Shown here piece after piece: positions 31,950 through 42,310 of a stretch of DNA of 64,000 nucleotides. The notes under the pieces are model-generated. The model was given only the letters and a program-made list of their open reading frames with translations. It was not told the origin of the DNA and made no database searches. The translations under genes were made by a program, and so were the position numbers. Numbering within the stretch: position 1 is the first letter of the stretch; every line of letters begins with the position of its first letter. Origin of the DNA: Pseudoips prasinana (Eukaryota > Arthropoda > Insecta > Lepidoptera > Nolidae); contig OX621241.1 in NCBI GenBank assembly GCA_951640165.1, positions 3,544,001 through 3,608,000 of the forward strand, read 5' to 3'.

Positions 31950-32172
31950 AAGAAGGCACTAGGGAATTTAATCCCTGTGTCGCGGGGTACTTTACAAACA
32001 TATAATAGACAGACACAAACTACATCCAGACTCAGAACAATTATTTATAGGTCACACAAATACATTTTTATATCTTGGTCGTCTTATTTAAATTATCCTG
32101 CGCGGAAATTGAACCCGTGACACGAAATGGCAATGCGACTGTATTAACCACTACGCCACACGTGCTGCCACA
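31950..32172 (-). mobile_element. SINE-C
   Basis: Minus strand, nearly complete: tail ccctgtgtcgcggggtactt, head with ttgaacccgtgacacgaa and ccactacgccacacgtgc. About 30 bp of extra AT-rich sequence sits between body and head. Confidence 0.8.
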
Positions 32173-32769
32173 CCCGCAATCTTTGAATCAGAAAGCAGGG
32201 TCACTACGAATACGGCAGTTGTCAATTCTGATCTCTTAATTACTTTATCATTAACATTATATTACATTAACTCTACCTACTCCGTTGAACTGAACTCTTT
32301 ATTACAACTCGTATCTAATCTCCCATCATTACATCTACCTACTCTATTTAACTGAACTCTTCATATTACATCCAGTATCTAATCTCCCAACATTGCCTCG
32401 CATACACGCGTGGCTGCTGTGTGTCGTACGCTATGCGCTGGCGCATTCCTCAAGTAAAACAGCCTCTCGCCTCGAAGCCTCTATTGTCCAACATGCGACT
32501 CGTTTTTTTTCACCAATAGATCTAAGGAAGTTAAAATGATGTCATGGATGAAAAGATTCTTATTAAATATCGTTTGAAGAGACTTAATGTAGTGAGAGAG
32601 TGGATGTCCATTGCGTTACCTTTATTAATCTACAATGAAAGGGAGAAAGATATGCATATGTAATGTATATAATTATTTCTTTCTTTCTCTTTCTTATTTC
32701 TATATATACTTTACATCGAATGTAAGATTGGAATAGAATATGACGGGAAGATTTTATAATATGATCACA
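32173..32769. other. No recognised gene; internal near-duplication
   Basis: tctacctactc-gtt-aactgaactctt occurs twice (32271-32298 and 32333-32360) together with gtatctaatctcccatcatt-like sequence. Otherwise unassigned. Confidence 0.45.
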
Positions 32770-32897
32770 ACATAGACGGGATTGTTGGTCTAGTGGTTAG
32801 TGACCCTGACAATAAGCCAGAGGTCGTGGGTTCGATCATAAGGACAAATCTTTGTGTAATGAGTATGATTATCTGTTCTGTGTATGAGTGTTATTTA
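32770..32897 (+). mobile_element. SINE-B cut by Helitron
   Basis: Head tggtctagtggttagtgacc and gtcgtgggttcgatca, then body to gttattta, where Hel-A enters. About 17 bp of SINE body follow the Helitron (tttataatatgtattga). Confidence 0.8.
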
Positions 32898-33223
32898 TCT
32901 ATACGTATAATAAAATCGTAGGAAAGTCAAAACTGTACATTGAATATTTCTTAAAAAGGATACTTGGAGCGTGATCCACAATCGATATCGAAGCCAAAAA
33001 TATAGTTTTTAGCATTTTTGTCTGTGTCTGTCCAGGCTAAACTCAAAAGTACTGCACGGATTTACTTAAAAAGTACTGCACGGATTTACTTAAAATTTTG
33101 CATGAATATTACTAAGAGGCTGGCTCAATATATAGGCTACATATTATCACGCTATCACCTACGGGGGAGGAGCTGTGATAATTTATAAAATTTAACGCGG
33201 GTAAAACAGCGGGGCACAGCTAA
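32898..33223 (+). mobile_element. Helitron Hel-A with CTAA end
   Basis: Starts TCTATACGTATAATAAAA and ends CACAGCTAA, so CTAA replaces CTAG. One hairpin arm carries a mutation (gtaaaacagcgg). A 23-bp internal duplication lies at about 33045-33091 (aagtactgcacggatttact twice). Confidence 0.85.
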
Positions 33224-33231
33224 TTTATAAT

Positions 33232-33505
33232 ATGTATTGACATAACCCGAAGAATTGCAAAGATGAAGTGGCAGTGGGCAGAGCACATTGCTCGTAAATC
33301 CGACGGCCGTTGCGGTTGAAAGGTTCTCGTGTGGTGACCACGTACCTGAAGATGCAGCGTGGGCAGGCCTTCTTCAAGATGGACCGATGATCTTGTGCGG
33401 GTCGATGGAAACCGCTGGATGCGAATAGGGCAAGACCGGCAATTGTGGAGATCTTTGGGGGAGGCAATTGTGAGCAGTGGACGTCTTTCAATCTATTACA
33501 GGACT
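33232..33505 (+). pseudogene. RTE LINE ORF2 C-terminal region
   Basis: Plus strand encodes ITRRIAKMKWQWAEHIARK, a stop, then VGRPSSRWTDDLVRV, DGNRWMRIGQDRQLWRSLGE and the tail-type cagtggacgtctttc. About 90 codons with internal stops, the same region as at 4595-4965. Confidence 0.8.
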
Positions 33506-33734
33506 AGGAAGGGATTTTTTATTTAATTTGTACGTACTACATACTGTATAAAAAAGAACTGGAATCGTTGACGTATTATTTAAAACAGACAAATATTTTA
33601 AAAATTGTCATATTGGCTTATTTCAACTCCTTCATATGTCAAACGTAAGTAAAAACTTAATAAGCATCTGTTGTCCTTTTAACGCTGCCCTAAAAAACAA
33701 AATCCAATCGACCAGAAACTCTACATCTTAATAT

Positions 33735-33895
33735 CTTATGGCCGGTCTCCGACCTTTATCAAAGCGGCCAAAGACATTAGATTGTCTGGTAAGACGTTAT
33801 TTTGCGTTACACTGCTGGCTATGTATGTCTTATTCTCGGTGGTCAATGTAAGCGAAAATTCTTAGTATTCTTTTTAATATTTTTTTACATAAAGG
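33735..33895 (+). repeat. Repeat N, copy 1
   Basis: Shares atggcc-g-c, cctttatca, ttttgcgttacac, ctggct, ggtcaatgtaagcg and aaattctta with 34478-34632. No family is recognised. Confidence 0.65.
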
Positions 33896-33979
33896 GCCGC
33901 GGCTTCGCGGTATTAAGGGGACGCATTGACCATATTGGCGGTAGGGAATCAAAATATTCTGAGTCATTTTCACTGACTG

Positions 33980-34140
33980 GCTGTTGTTCTAGTGTTAACG
34001 TGTCAACTACAGATAACGAGGTCCTGAGTTCAAATCCCGGGTCGACTTTTCTGTAAAGAAAATGTTTCTCGAATATTATGTTTGTTTAGTACCCCAAAAT
34101 ACAGGGATTCATTTACCTAGTGCGGGAGTTGTCTTAATTT
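33980..34140 (+). mobile_element. tRNA-headed SINE, D-like head and C-like tail
   Basis: The head resembles SINE-D (cctgagttcaaatcccgggt at about 34022-34041) but the 3' half (gtaccccaaaatacagggat, cgggagttgtctta) matches SINE-C. It may be a template-switch chimera or a distinct family. Confidence 0.55.
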
Positions 34141-34234
34141 TTTTTGAATAGGGACTTATAATGACTTCCTAAGTTTCAATTATCCTTTTGTGGTAAAATA
34201 ATATTTTTACCACAAATAATATTTTTTATGGTAC

Positions 34235-34444
34235 AGTCAACAGCAAAAGTAGATGATCAAAGTCGGATATTCAATACTAATTATCATAAATTGCGACAAA
34301 ATAGTGTGGTGGTGAAGAGTATCTAGTTGAAGGTGTGCGTGAGTGTTAAGTGTAAAAAATATTAACAAGTGAAAACTGCCGCCCAATAGCATCATAAACT
34401 CAAAAGTCAGGTCCGATTTTGATCATCTACTTATGCTGTTGACT
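34235..34444. mobile_element. MITE-P
   Basis: Termini agtcaacagcaaaagtagat and the inverse catctacttatgctgttgac with t, about 34 bp TIRs, 210 bp long, flanked by GTAC at 34231-34234 and 34445-34448. The flank and the AG...CT ends match those of MITE-M, though the sequence differs. Confidence 0.75.
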
Positions 34445-34477
34445 GTACCACACCATAAAAAAAATCCAATGGCCACG

Positions 34478-34632
34478 GCCTTTATCAGCTCGTCCTAAGA
34501 TATTAGATAGTCTGGTACGACGGTATTTTGCGTTACACAACTGGCTCCATATTTCTCGTACCCGGCCGTCAATGTAAGCGTAAATTCTTAAGATTCTGTT
34601 TAATATACGTATACATTGCCATCTGAGTACGA
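34478..34632 (+). repeat. Repeat N, copy 2
   Basis: Diverged direct copy of 33735-33895 in the same orientation, 740 bp downstream. Confidence 0.65.
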
Positions 34633-34904
34633 GTGCTCACGACAACCAGCAATGGAACACAAAAATCTGTCGTGACTGTGTGTGACATATAAACCCAAAC
34701 CATGTTTTGTTTACATTAGACATATTTGTAAGTTTTGTAAGATGCGAGTATACAAGTTAAACTTATTGGAATTAATGGAATCTGTCGGAGGTTGTTAGTT
34801 CCAAATGCGTGAGCAGCGAGCTCGTATATGGTAAGGCCATGCATGTTTATCTTCAATTTCGTAACTATTGGGGTCTTTTATTTTGATTATAGGCCGAAAT
34901 TGTG

Positions 34905-35050
34905 AATAAAGTAATAATGATATCCTGGGACATTATTTACACACGGCCGTCTGATCCCAAACCAAGCAGAGCTTATACTATGGAAACCAGATAACTGATA
35001 TACTAAATAAACTACTTATCTTTGCAAATACATACTTTACAACAAAGAAT
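34905..35050 (-). mobile_element. SINE-B, tail half
   Basis: gatatcctgggacattattt, ctgatcccaaaccaagcaga and tactatggaaaccagataac match the tail side. The tRNA-like head is absent. Confidence 0.7.
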
Positions 35051-35104
35051 AATTATTCTTTTATTTTACATATATAATAAAGGAATAATTATTCTTTATT
35101 GTAC

Positions 35105-35237
35105 AGACACCAGCACATCAAGCTACCCCAATCTGTCAAATTTCCCCAATTGAAAGTGAACCTCATGTTTTTGTGATAAAGTTGAAAATATATAAACGAA
35201 ATTTGACAGATTGGAGTTGCTGAATGTGCTGGCGTCA
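35105..35237. mobile_element. MITE-M, 133 bp
   Basis: Left GTAC at 35101-35104, right side mutated to TTAC at 35238-35241. Length is again 133 bp. Confidence 0.85.
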
Positions 35238-35282
35238 TTACCTTCACAGAAATAACATTTATAATTATGTAAACCAAAAATA

Positions 35283-35370
35283 TTGTACACAGGCGAGCTT
35301 AACTCAATATGAGTTTTCTTCCAGCAAACCTTCGACACGGTGAGACTTGGGTAAATAGGATGAATAAAGT
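35283..35370 (-). mobile_element. LINE 3' UTR fragment
   Basis: Matches 21225-21355 (tgagttttcttccagcaaac). Antisense, very short. Confidence 0.5.
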
Positions 35371-35397
35371 GCACGTAGTTAATTACATTTAAATGAT

Positions 35398-35768
35398 GAT
35401 GTCCTCCTAGCCGAATTTCGGCCACGGCGGCCAGTCTCAATAGAGATTAGCCATCTGCGCGGGACATATTATAATGCTCAAGTTTGTGCGCAAACACAGG
35501 AGTACTTTCTATTCTATCACTCCCATGATCCGATGGGACGCTTAGCGACACGACCGGAAAGAGGTCAAGTACAGGACCGACGGCTTTACGTGCTCTCCGA
35601 GGCACGGGCGTATAATACCGCCAACTCCCAGACTTCGGGCTGATGCTGAGAAATTTCCTTCTTACACTAAAGTCCCAAAATCACTTTTGGTCCGACCCGG
35701 GATTTGAACCTAGGACCTCGTTTTTTTGCGGGTGAACACGCTACCGCTAGACCAACGAGGCAGTCAAA
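35398..35768 (-). mobile_element. SINE-D, full copy
   Basis: From the 3' end (gatgatgtcctcctagccga) through the cacggcggccagtctcaat region to the head with gacccgggatttgaaccta (B-box complement) and accgctagaccaacgaggca. About 370 bp. Confidence 0.85.
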
Positions 35769-35832
35769 ACAAAAAAAAACATTTAAATATGCATATACCC
35801 ACTTACTTCTACTTCTTAGCGTGTCGATGGCA

Positions 35833-36055
35833 AACTAGTTAAATTTTTGTGGCCCCGAACGTGGCCACGCTGATTGCCCTGCTTGTAGCATTCTTAAGAT
35901 CCTGCCATGAACATGAGGCAGGGTAGGCTGAGCATGATGTTAGGTGAGCTATGGATTGGACTGATGCTCCACAATTGAAGTCCATTTTGCGGTCGCTCGA
36001 CAGTCTCCATCTAGACATGTTTTTGCCCACCTGAGAGAGATACTCACTTACTAAT
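35833..36055 (-). pseudogene. LINE ORF2 C-terminal fragment with C-C-H-C motif
   Basis: The minus strand reads QVGKNMSRWRLSSDRKMDF, NCGASVQSIAHLTSCS and DLKNATSRAISVATF. The spacing (C-G, H about seven residues on, C four further) matches the zinc-knuckle-like region after RNase H in R1/I-type LINEs. Only the terminal ~75 codons remain. Confidence 0.65.
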
Positions 36056-36258
36056 ATAATATTACACACAAAAAATAAATAAAACATACATAAACATATA
36101 TAATAATATACTACTACTGCCTGGCTACTTTCAAACGACCTTATATTTTTTCAATTAGATAATGTTGTACACTGTTCTACCCTGGAAAACAAATTATTTT
36201 CCTCTGTGTTTGGTTTGCTGTAAGAAAACTCATTATTGAGTTAAGGTCGCCTATGTAC

Positions 36259-36391
36259 AGACGCCAGCACATCCAGCTACTCCAATCTGTCAAATTTCTT
36301 TTATAGATTTTTAACTTTATCACAAAAGCATAAGGTTCACTTTCAATTGGGGAAATTTGACAGATTGGGGTAGCTTGATGTGCAGGCGTCT
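36259..36391. mobile_element. MITE-M, 133 bp, inverted orientation
   Basis: GTAC at 36255-36258 and 36392-36395. Near-perfect TIRs. Confidence 0.9.
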
Positions 36392-36455
36392 GTACATGTC
36401 TTTCTATCACAAATTGTATTTCTTTTTATTGTTTCTGTGTGCAATAAAGAATAGT

Positions 36456-36715
36456 ATTGAGGCGGCCATAGCTAGATTCTCTCACAGGTCTGTAAGTGAT
36501 CGACGAGGTTAACTAGACGGCCAGTCCATAGATGGGTGACCATCAAAGCGGCTTAAATTCTGAGCATCTCCATGCTTCGACACGACATTCTAAGCTATCG
36601 TACCGGGTTGTAGTTATCAGATGACAACTGTTAAGCCATTTCGGAGGCCTACAGGGCGGCTTGAACGACTCAGACATTTTCCCACCTATGGCCACCACTG
36701 CCCACACAAATAAAA
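36456..36715 (+). mobile_element. SINE-5S
   Basis: Plus strand: gtgatcgacgaggttaacta and tagatgggtgaccatcaaag correspond to the 5S-like head; the body ends ccaccactgcccaca. Several indels. Confidence 0.75.
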
Positions 36716-36895
36716 TTAACGTGCTCCTAGACTAATTTGGACCACGGCGGCCAGTCTCAATTGAGCCTAGCCACCTACGCGGGACATATTGTAGTGCTCA
36801 AGTGTGTGCGCAAGCACAGGAGCACCTTCTATTCCATCACTCTCATGATCAGATGGGACGACTAGCGTCGCGACTGGAAAGAGGTGAGGTACAAG
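36716..36895 (-). mobile_element. SINE-D, 3' half
   Basis: cctagactaatttggaccac, ggcggccagtctcaattgag, cgcgggacatattgtagtgc. The head is missing. Confidence 0.75.
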
Positions 36896-37319
36896 TAAGT
36901 AAGTAACGACATAATTAATCTATACGACATATTTATTATTATTGAATTATTATCTATAACAAACATTCTAGACGTAAACAATGGGAATTACTATAAAAGG
37001 AGTAGATATTTGCCTCACACAATACACAACCTAATGTCTTACTAGAGTATCATTAGTTGACATCCTCTGAGCTCATTAGACAACAGGAAATTTTGACACA
37101 GATAAAAACACAGTTACTTACAATATACTTAAGAACGCTTAGTAAGTAGGTACGTACTGAATATATATATTGCTGGTGTGTCTGTCTATAACACCACTAA
37201 AATAGACTCGTCAAAATGTCTAGGGACCTAGTACATTTATGACGCTCGAGACACCCTCACATCACTGGTGACCTAACTCTCACCCATGTCAACAAAATTT
37301 ACATAATAATGCTATGTGG
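36896..37319. other. No recognised gene or element
   Basis: Nothing assigned. Confidence 0.45.
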
Positions 37320-37450
37320 CGCATTTCCCGTGCAGTACAACTATTTGTGTGACCCATAAATAGTAGTATCTAGCGTCCAAAAAAATATTTTTGTAAAGTA
37401 CCCCACGACGCAGGGATTCATTTCCCTAAGGCGGGAATTGTCGTTTTAAA
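37320..37450 (+). mobile_element. SINE-C, 3' half
   Basis: caactatttgtgtgacccat, gtaaagtaccccacgacgca, ggcgggaattgtcgt. The tRNA-like head is reduced to about 15 bp. Confidence 0.7.
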
Positions 37451-37467
37451 ACAAAAAAAAATGTAAT

Positions 37468-37532
37468 GTAGAGGAATTTTCCCAATCGACAAGCTCGATA
37501 TATGAGCTTGTCGATTGGGAAAATTCCTCTAC
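37468..37532. repeat. Perfect hairpin, 29-bp arms
   Basis: The left arm 37468-37496 starts gtagaggaattttcccaatc; the right arm 37504-37532 is its exact inverse; the loop is gatatat. No flanking duplication is visible. Confidence 0.9.
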
Positions 37533-37739
37533 TCTATAACACACTATGCTAAGAATTAATATGATAAGAATTTTATGTATGTATTTATTTATTTATGAAA
37601 TATAAGCATATATAATATAGTATGTAGGTTAATATATATGTAATTTATCTTAAATGACGAGGAAAACTCAGCTTTTTTGTAATGACACCAGTGCGTATCA
37701 TTTCTATACTTATGTACACTGCCAACTACCCTATCTCGG

Positions 37740-37885
37740 TTACTCCATACTCCAATCCCTGCCTAGGTTGCCTGGAAGAGATCACATGTAGTGATAAGGC
37801 CGCCAATTGAAACATTTTTAAATGTATGTTATTGTATTCTTGTATCATCTAATGTTTTGGTGTACAATAAAGAGTTATCTTATCT
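37740..37885 (+). mobile_element. LINE 3' UTR fragment, (TCTTA)n tail
   Basis: gttgcctggaagagatcaca, gataaggccgccaattgaaa and ggtgtacaataaagagttat, then tcttatctta. The inverse of the same 3' end is at 58145-58345 and 62106-62290. Confidence 0.7.
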
Positions 37886-37979
37886 TATGCTTCCGTTTAG
37901 CGTTAAAAAAGGCTATGGACGTGGTCTCATTTGATACCATACTGTGTGCCACTATAATATTTCTATTTGGCTTAGTAAT

Positions 37980-38310
37980 AGTAGTGGCTTCCCGATCGAA
38001 ATTCAGACATCGCGGCCAGTCTCATTGGAGACTGGCCATCTTCGTGCGCCATATAGTGCACAAGTGTCAGTGCAAACGCAGGTGAACTTTTTGTTCCATC
38101 ACTTTGAAGATCAGACGAGACAGCTAACAGATAGATACGACTGGAAAGAGTTCAGGTACAAGATTGATGTCTTTACTTGTTCTCCAGAACATAAAGAGTC
38201 CCAATATCACTTTACGGCTCGACCGGGAATTTGAAATCAAGCCCTTATTATTCGCAGTTGAATACGCTACTGACAGATCAACGAGGCAGTCAGGTATCAA
38301 GCTTAACACA
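37980..38310 (-). mobile_element. SINE-D, full but diverged
   Basis: From gatcgaaattcagacatcgc (3' side) to gctactgacagatcaacgag (head). The B-box complement is gaccgggaatttgaaatc. Confidence 0.75.
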
Positions 38311-38804
38311 GTTGAATTTCTAGACTCTAGAAACTCCGTTCACATTGTAACTCTATCAAGATAAAATCTCATAACGCAGCAGCAACCAACCAAAATTCAT
38401 CACGAATCCTTTTGTTTAACAACTCAATTTCCCCCTATCGTAACCCCATAACGAATTGGAAAGGTCAACTGATACCGGTTTAATATGAAAATGATAACGT
38501 CTGTCCGTTACGAGTGGTCCAAATCAGCTGTTCGGCACGCCCTGCCCGTCTTACCGGTTTATCATATGAATTAACGACTACATTTTAAACTTTAGATTAA
38601 CGGAAAATAAACGGAAACAATCCGATATAGTGTCGTCATTCATGTTAAGACGGATGTTATGTTTTGAATGGTTTGTAGAGAGTCAAAAATAAATGTAAAC
38701 TTCTACTTAATTCAGTAACTATTTCTGAACAGATCAGCCACTATAGCACATACATATATAAATATTGAAATATTGCTGAGTCGACTTGGATAATTCTTTT
38801 TTAA
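38311..38804. other. No recognised gene or element
   Basis: Nothing assigned. Confidence 0.45.
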
Positions 38805-38990
38805 ATCGATTCGGAATGCGTTCTTATCACCGCCAATCTCCAGACTCAGAGATGATACTAACAATTGTTCTAAACAGAAATATTCCAATACCACTTTACA
38901 ATGCGACCCAGCATTTGAATTTGGTCCTGCTTTATCTACGGTTAAACACGCTCTTACTAGACCAACGAGACTGTCAAATGTTAGGCACTC
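38805..38990 (-). mobile_element. SINE-D, head half, diverged
   Basis: ccgccaatctccagactcag, gcgacccagcatttgaattt, ttactagaccaacgagactg. No 3' half. Confidence 0.65.
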
Positions 38991-39029
38991 TGTAGAAAAA
39001 AAACGAGTGTGTTTTAGATCTCACGATTG

Positions 39030-39200
39030 CAATGGGTTATGAGAGAAAGCACAATAATTGGACTTGCACCTGTCTCTCTTGCTTCTTACAGAAATATACG
39101 AAACGTAACTCTCTTTGTATTTTTACTCACTTATATCTCCCTCTAAACTTCCGTTCGCCTCGCCCGTGACGCGTAATGAGAGTGTTACAAAAAGTGTGAT
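39030..39200 (+). repeat. Repeat F fragment
   Basis: gggttatgagagaaagcac, tacgaaacgtaactctcttt, ttccgttcgcctcgcccgtg. Corresponds to the first third of the 22135 copy. Confidence 0.65.
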
Positions 39201-39244
39201 CTTTTCATTAGAGAAGTTGTACTTCATAAAATAAACGTATCAAC

Positions 39245-39725
39245 GTATGCTGTATGGCTGACGGCAAGGAATATCATCACCCCATGTCATCCCTTGCGGG
39301 GTGCAGAAGTTGACGGAATTTCTCCCAGAGAATGGGCTGCGTCTCTCTGTGTACTTTGACCATCATACTGCTATCGCCAACCCGTCTGCCAAGCGTAGCG
39401 ATTATAGCATATCACTACAAATGATGGAAACAACTCTACTGTGAAAATCCTTTGGGGAGGCCTTTATAATATCTTAGAACATTATTCACACACGGTCATC
39501 TGATCCCAAACTAAGCACTACTTTTCTTTTGTAAATATATACTAATATAGATCATTACACCCGCAGACTCAGGACAAACATACATGTTCATGCACACAAA
39601 ATTAAATATCTGTCCTAGGTGGGAATCGAACCCACGACCTGCGGCGTGCAAAGCAAGCATTTACCAACAGGGCCTTCCTTTGTCCAGCTGTGGACGTCAT
39701 CCCGTTGAATTGATGAATGATGATG
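39245..39725 (+). mobile_element. SINE-G, split by SINE-B
   Basis: Body 39245-39471 and tail 39673-39725 (ctttgtccagctgtggacgt, then gatgatgatg). The frame of the family is open in the second half (VYFDHHTAIANPSAKRSDYS). SINE-B inserted at ggcctt. Confidence 0.75.
39472..39672 (-). mobile_element. SINE-B nested in SINE-G
   Basis: Tail cttagaacattattcacaca, head gtgggaatcgaacccacgac. A short ccttt-type repeat marks the junctions. Confidence 0.75.
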
Positions 39726-40723
39726 AAATTCAGTACATAAAATGCGTGGTAGATACTATCGCAAATTTAACAACTCTAATGCAAAGGTAAGCGCTGCCCA
39801 CACGAAGGAAATAAATTAACTAGCAACGTAATGTAGACACTTTTGTAAGTACTACCTCCAAACATTTACTTGTAAAAATGAATAGGAATAATGCGGTAGG
39901 CCGCGCCTCTACCGGCTCTCTTTGTGGGGTAAAAGCGACAATAACCGACGTTATATTTTAAAAGGCGGTCCTTTATGACTCATTACTCAGACCATCCAAA
40001 TGTGTGTGCAAACATCGACATTTACCATCATAAATACTGTTTATTAGTGTCTATAAAAATTGTGATGGATGAACAAATAGATCGTTTTATTTCATATTCT
40101 TGTGTTGTTGTATGGGAGGAATGTATGTTGGTATGCGGCGATATGTCATGGGAGTTTTATAACTTTTGTAAGTCATGGTTTGAGACGTTAAGTAACAGTC
40201 TTTTATCACTTATGTAATTTTAAATGTATAGAGTTGAGTTTAATAGAAACTTTAGTGAGATTAAAAGTTTTAGTTAAGAATTAAGGAGTGGTTTAAGGTA
40301 TTTTTTTGAGCTAATTATAATTTTAGTTAAGTTTATTAGTTTCACCAACAACAAGTTTATACAAGCTCACTTTAAACATAATTATATAAGTAACAATGGC
40401 AGTATAACTTATTACTTATAGGTAAACTCCGCATGTACAAAACATTGGCACAGCTAAACATAACTAATATCTTAGAACTACTTAACTATTATTAACTTAG
40501 TCTACATAATTAAAAAATTGTAATAACTAAATAAAAATATTGTAATAACATAATTAAAAAATTGTAATAGTAACAATCTTATAATAATAACAATCTTTAT
40601 TCAAAAAAATATTTTATCTATCTTAAAGTTAAAAGAACTACTATTATTTGAGATGGGAAAAAAATTTAAGTAGCGCTACTGTTACCAACACCTCTGTATA
40701 TAAGTATGTACAAATATGTATTA
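39726..40723. other. No recognised gene; AT-rich
   Basis: An 80-codon open frame at 39975-40217 (with many Cys, Tyr and Trp) has no recognised domain. The AT-rich part 40500-40600 has repeated aaaaattgtaata units. Confidence 0.45.
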
Positions 40724-41028
40724 CTAGCTGTGCCCCGCGTTAGACTTTATAAATTATCACAGCTTCTCCCCCGTAGGTGATAGCGTGATAATATGTGCCC
40801 TATATGTTGACCCGACATCTTAGTAATATTCATGCAAAATTTTAAGTAAATCCATGTTGTACTTTTTGAGTTTAGCCCGGACATACATACAGACAAACAG
40901 ACAAAAATTCTAAAGACTATATTTTTGGCTTCAATATCGAGTGTAGATCACGCCCCAAGTATCCTTTAAAAAAAGTATTCAATGTACAGATTTGACTTTC
41001 CTAAGATTTTATTATACCTATGTATGGA
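40724..41028 (-). mobile_element. Helitron Hel-A lacking its hairpin
   Basis: CTAG complement at 40724-40727 is followed by ctgtgccccgcgttagac: 12 bases forming one arm and the loop of the terminal hairpin are deleted between two cgcg words. The rest of the element is intact to about 41028. Confidence 0.85.
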
Positions 41029-41304
41029 TGTGTACATACATAGAAACACATACATGTTGGATTTTTTTGTGATGGAAAAAAAACATTGAACTCGCGACAC
41101 TGTTACCGTTACCGACACCACGTAAATCAAATTTTCACTTTTTTCTGCTAAAATATAACTTGTGTGAATAAAATGTAATTATTAGAGGATCTCCGAAACT
41201 GACAACCTGACAAATTTTAATTATTGATACAACGTACTTACTGTTGCGGGTGTCCCTGTTTTAATTTTTTGTATATATTTATATCCGCTTGATCTTCTGC
41301 CTTA

Positions 41305-41617
41305 TCTATACATATAATAAAATCGTAGGAAAGTCAAAACTGTACATTGAATATTTAAAAAAAAGGATACTTGGGGCGTGATCTGCATTCGATATCGAAG
41401 ACAAAAATATAGTTTATAGAATTTTTGTCTGTTTGTCTGTATGTATGTCCGGGCTAAACTCAAAAAGTACTGCATGGATTTACTTCAAATTTTGCATGAA
41501 TATTACTAAGAGGACGGGTCAACATATAGGCTACATATTATAACGCTATCACCTACGGGGGAGGAGCTGTGATAATTTATAAAATTAAACGCGGGTAAAA
41601 CCGCGGGGCACTGCTAG
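41305..41617 (+). mobile_element. Helitron Hel-A, reference copy
   Basis: Starts TCTATACATATAATAAAATC after host A and ends GGGGCACTGCTAG before host T. The hairpin is perfect, with stem CGCGG/CCGCG and loop GTAAAA. 313 bp, non-coding. The ends match the Lep1-type Helitrons known from moths and butterflies. Confidence 0.92.
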
Positions 41618-41767
41618 TTATATTATAAAAAAAAAAAAATAACTTTGATCCCGGTGTTTGACTTCACAGTACCGATAGCTGACAATTGGTGTTTACTCAT
41701 TTATATGCCTAGGATGCTTTTACTGCTTCAGGGGAAAATAGAAGCGGGCAAGTTCTCAGGCCAACCA

Positions 41768-42310
41768 ATAAAATAAATAAAAAATGTTTTTATTCATGTC
41801 GACTTTAAAAAAGCGCTTGTAAATAGTCAGAACATGTTTGTAGTAATATAATTATGTATACATTATTATTTATAATAGCAATGATATTTAGCTAGCTTGT
41901 ATTAAGTTATTGTCAAAGAGATTACGTTTAAGTTAAGTTTTTTTTTTGTTTTTTATCGGGACTAGTCCCTCCCTCTTACCCACCACTGCAACTCCTGTAA
42001 GCCAGGATCAACAGTGGCACACAATGAAATGACACTGAGCGGTGAAGCTCAGGCATGTCCCGGGGAATCGCTTTAACTGTCTTGGATCCCGCAACGACTT
42101 TAATCAGAAAGACAAAAAGGAGGAGTTAGAAAATGAAGTTTAAGTTAAGTTATCAAAATTTATAGATTTAGCTATATTTTTACTACCTATTGTCTGAATG
42201 GTTCTGTCTGTTGTAAGGTATTATTATTATGGTGGACCTTGTGTTAATAACGAAGGTCGCGCTTTAATGCTAGCCCCGGATCCAATGCGCCCCAACTGAG
42301 AAGACCAATA
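41768..42310 (-). mobile_element. Repeat H, split by an inserted retro-element
   Basis: Minus-strand H with tail at the left (aataaataaaaaatgttttt), gcgcttgtaaatagtcagaa, then a nested insert, then atggttctgtctgttgtaag and gcgctttaatgctagccccg (the complement of the tandem 3' UTR unit seen at 15303). Confidence 0.75.
41926..42151 (-). mobile_element. Poly(A) retro-insert with 14-bp target duplication
   Basis: GTTTAAGTTAAGTT is repeated at 41926-41939 and 42138-42151. The 198-bp insert starts with a T-run (complement of poly(A)) then gttttttatcgggactagtc, gccaggatcaacagtggcac, gctcaggcatgtcccgggga. It looks like a 5'-truncated LINE 3' UTR; I do not recognise the family. Confidence 0.85.
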
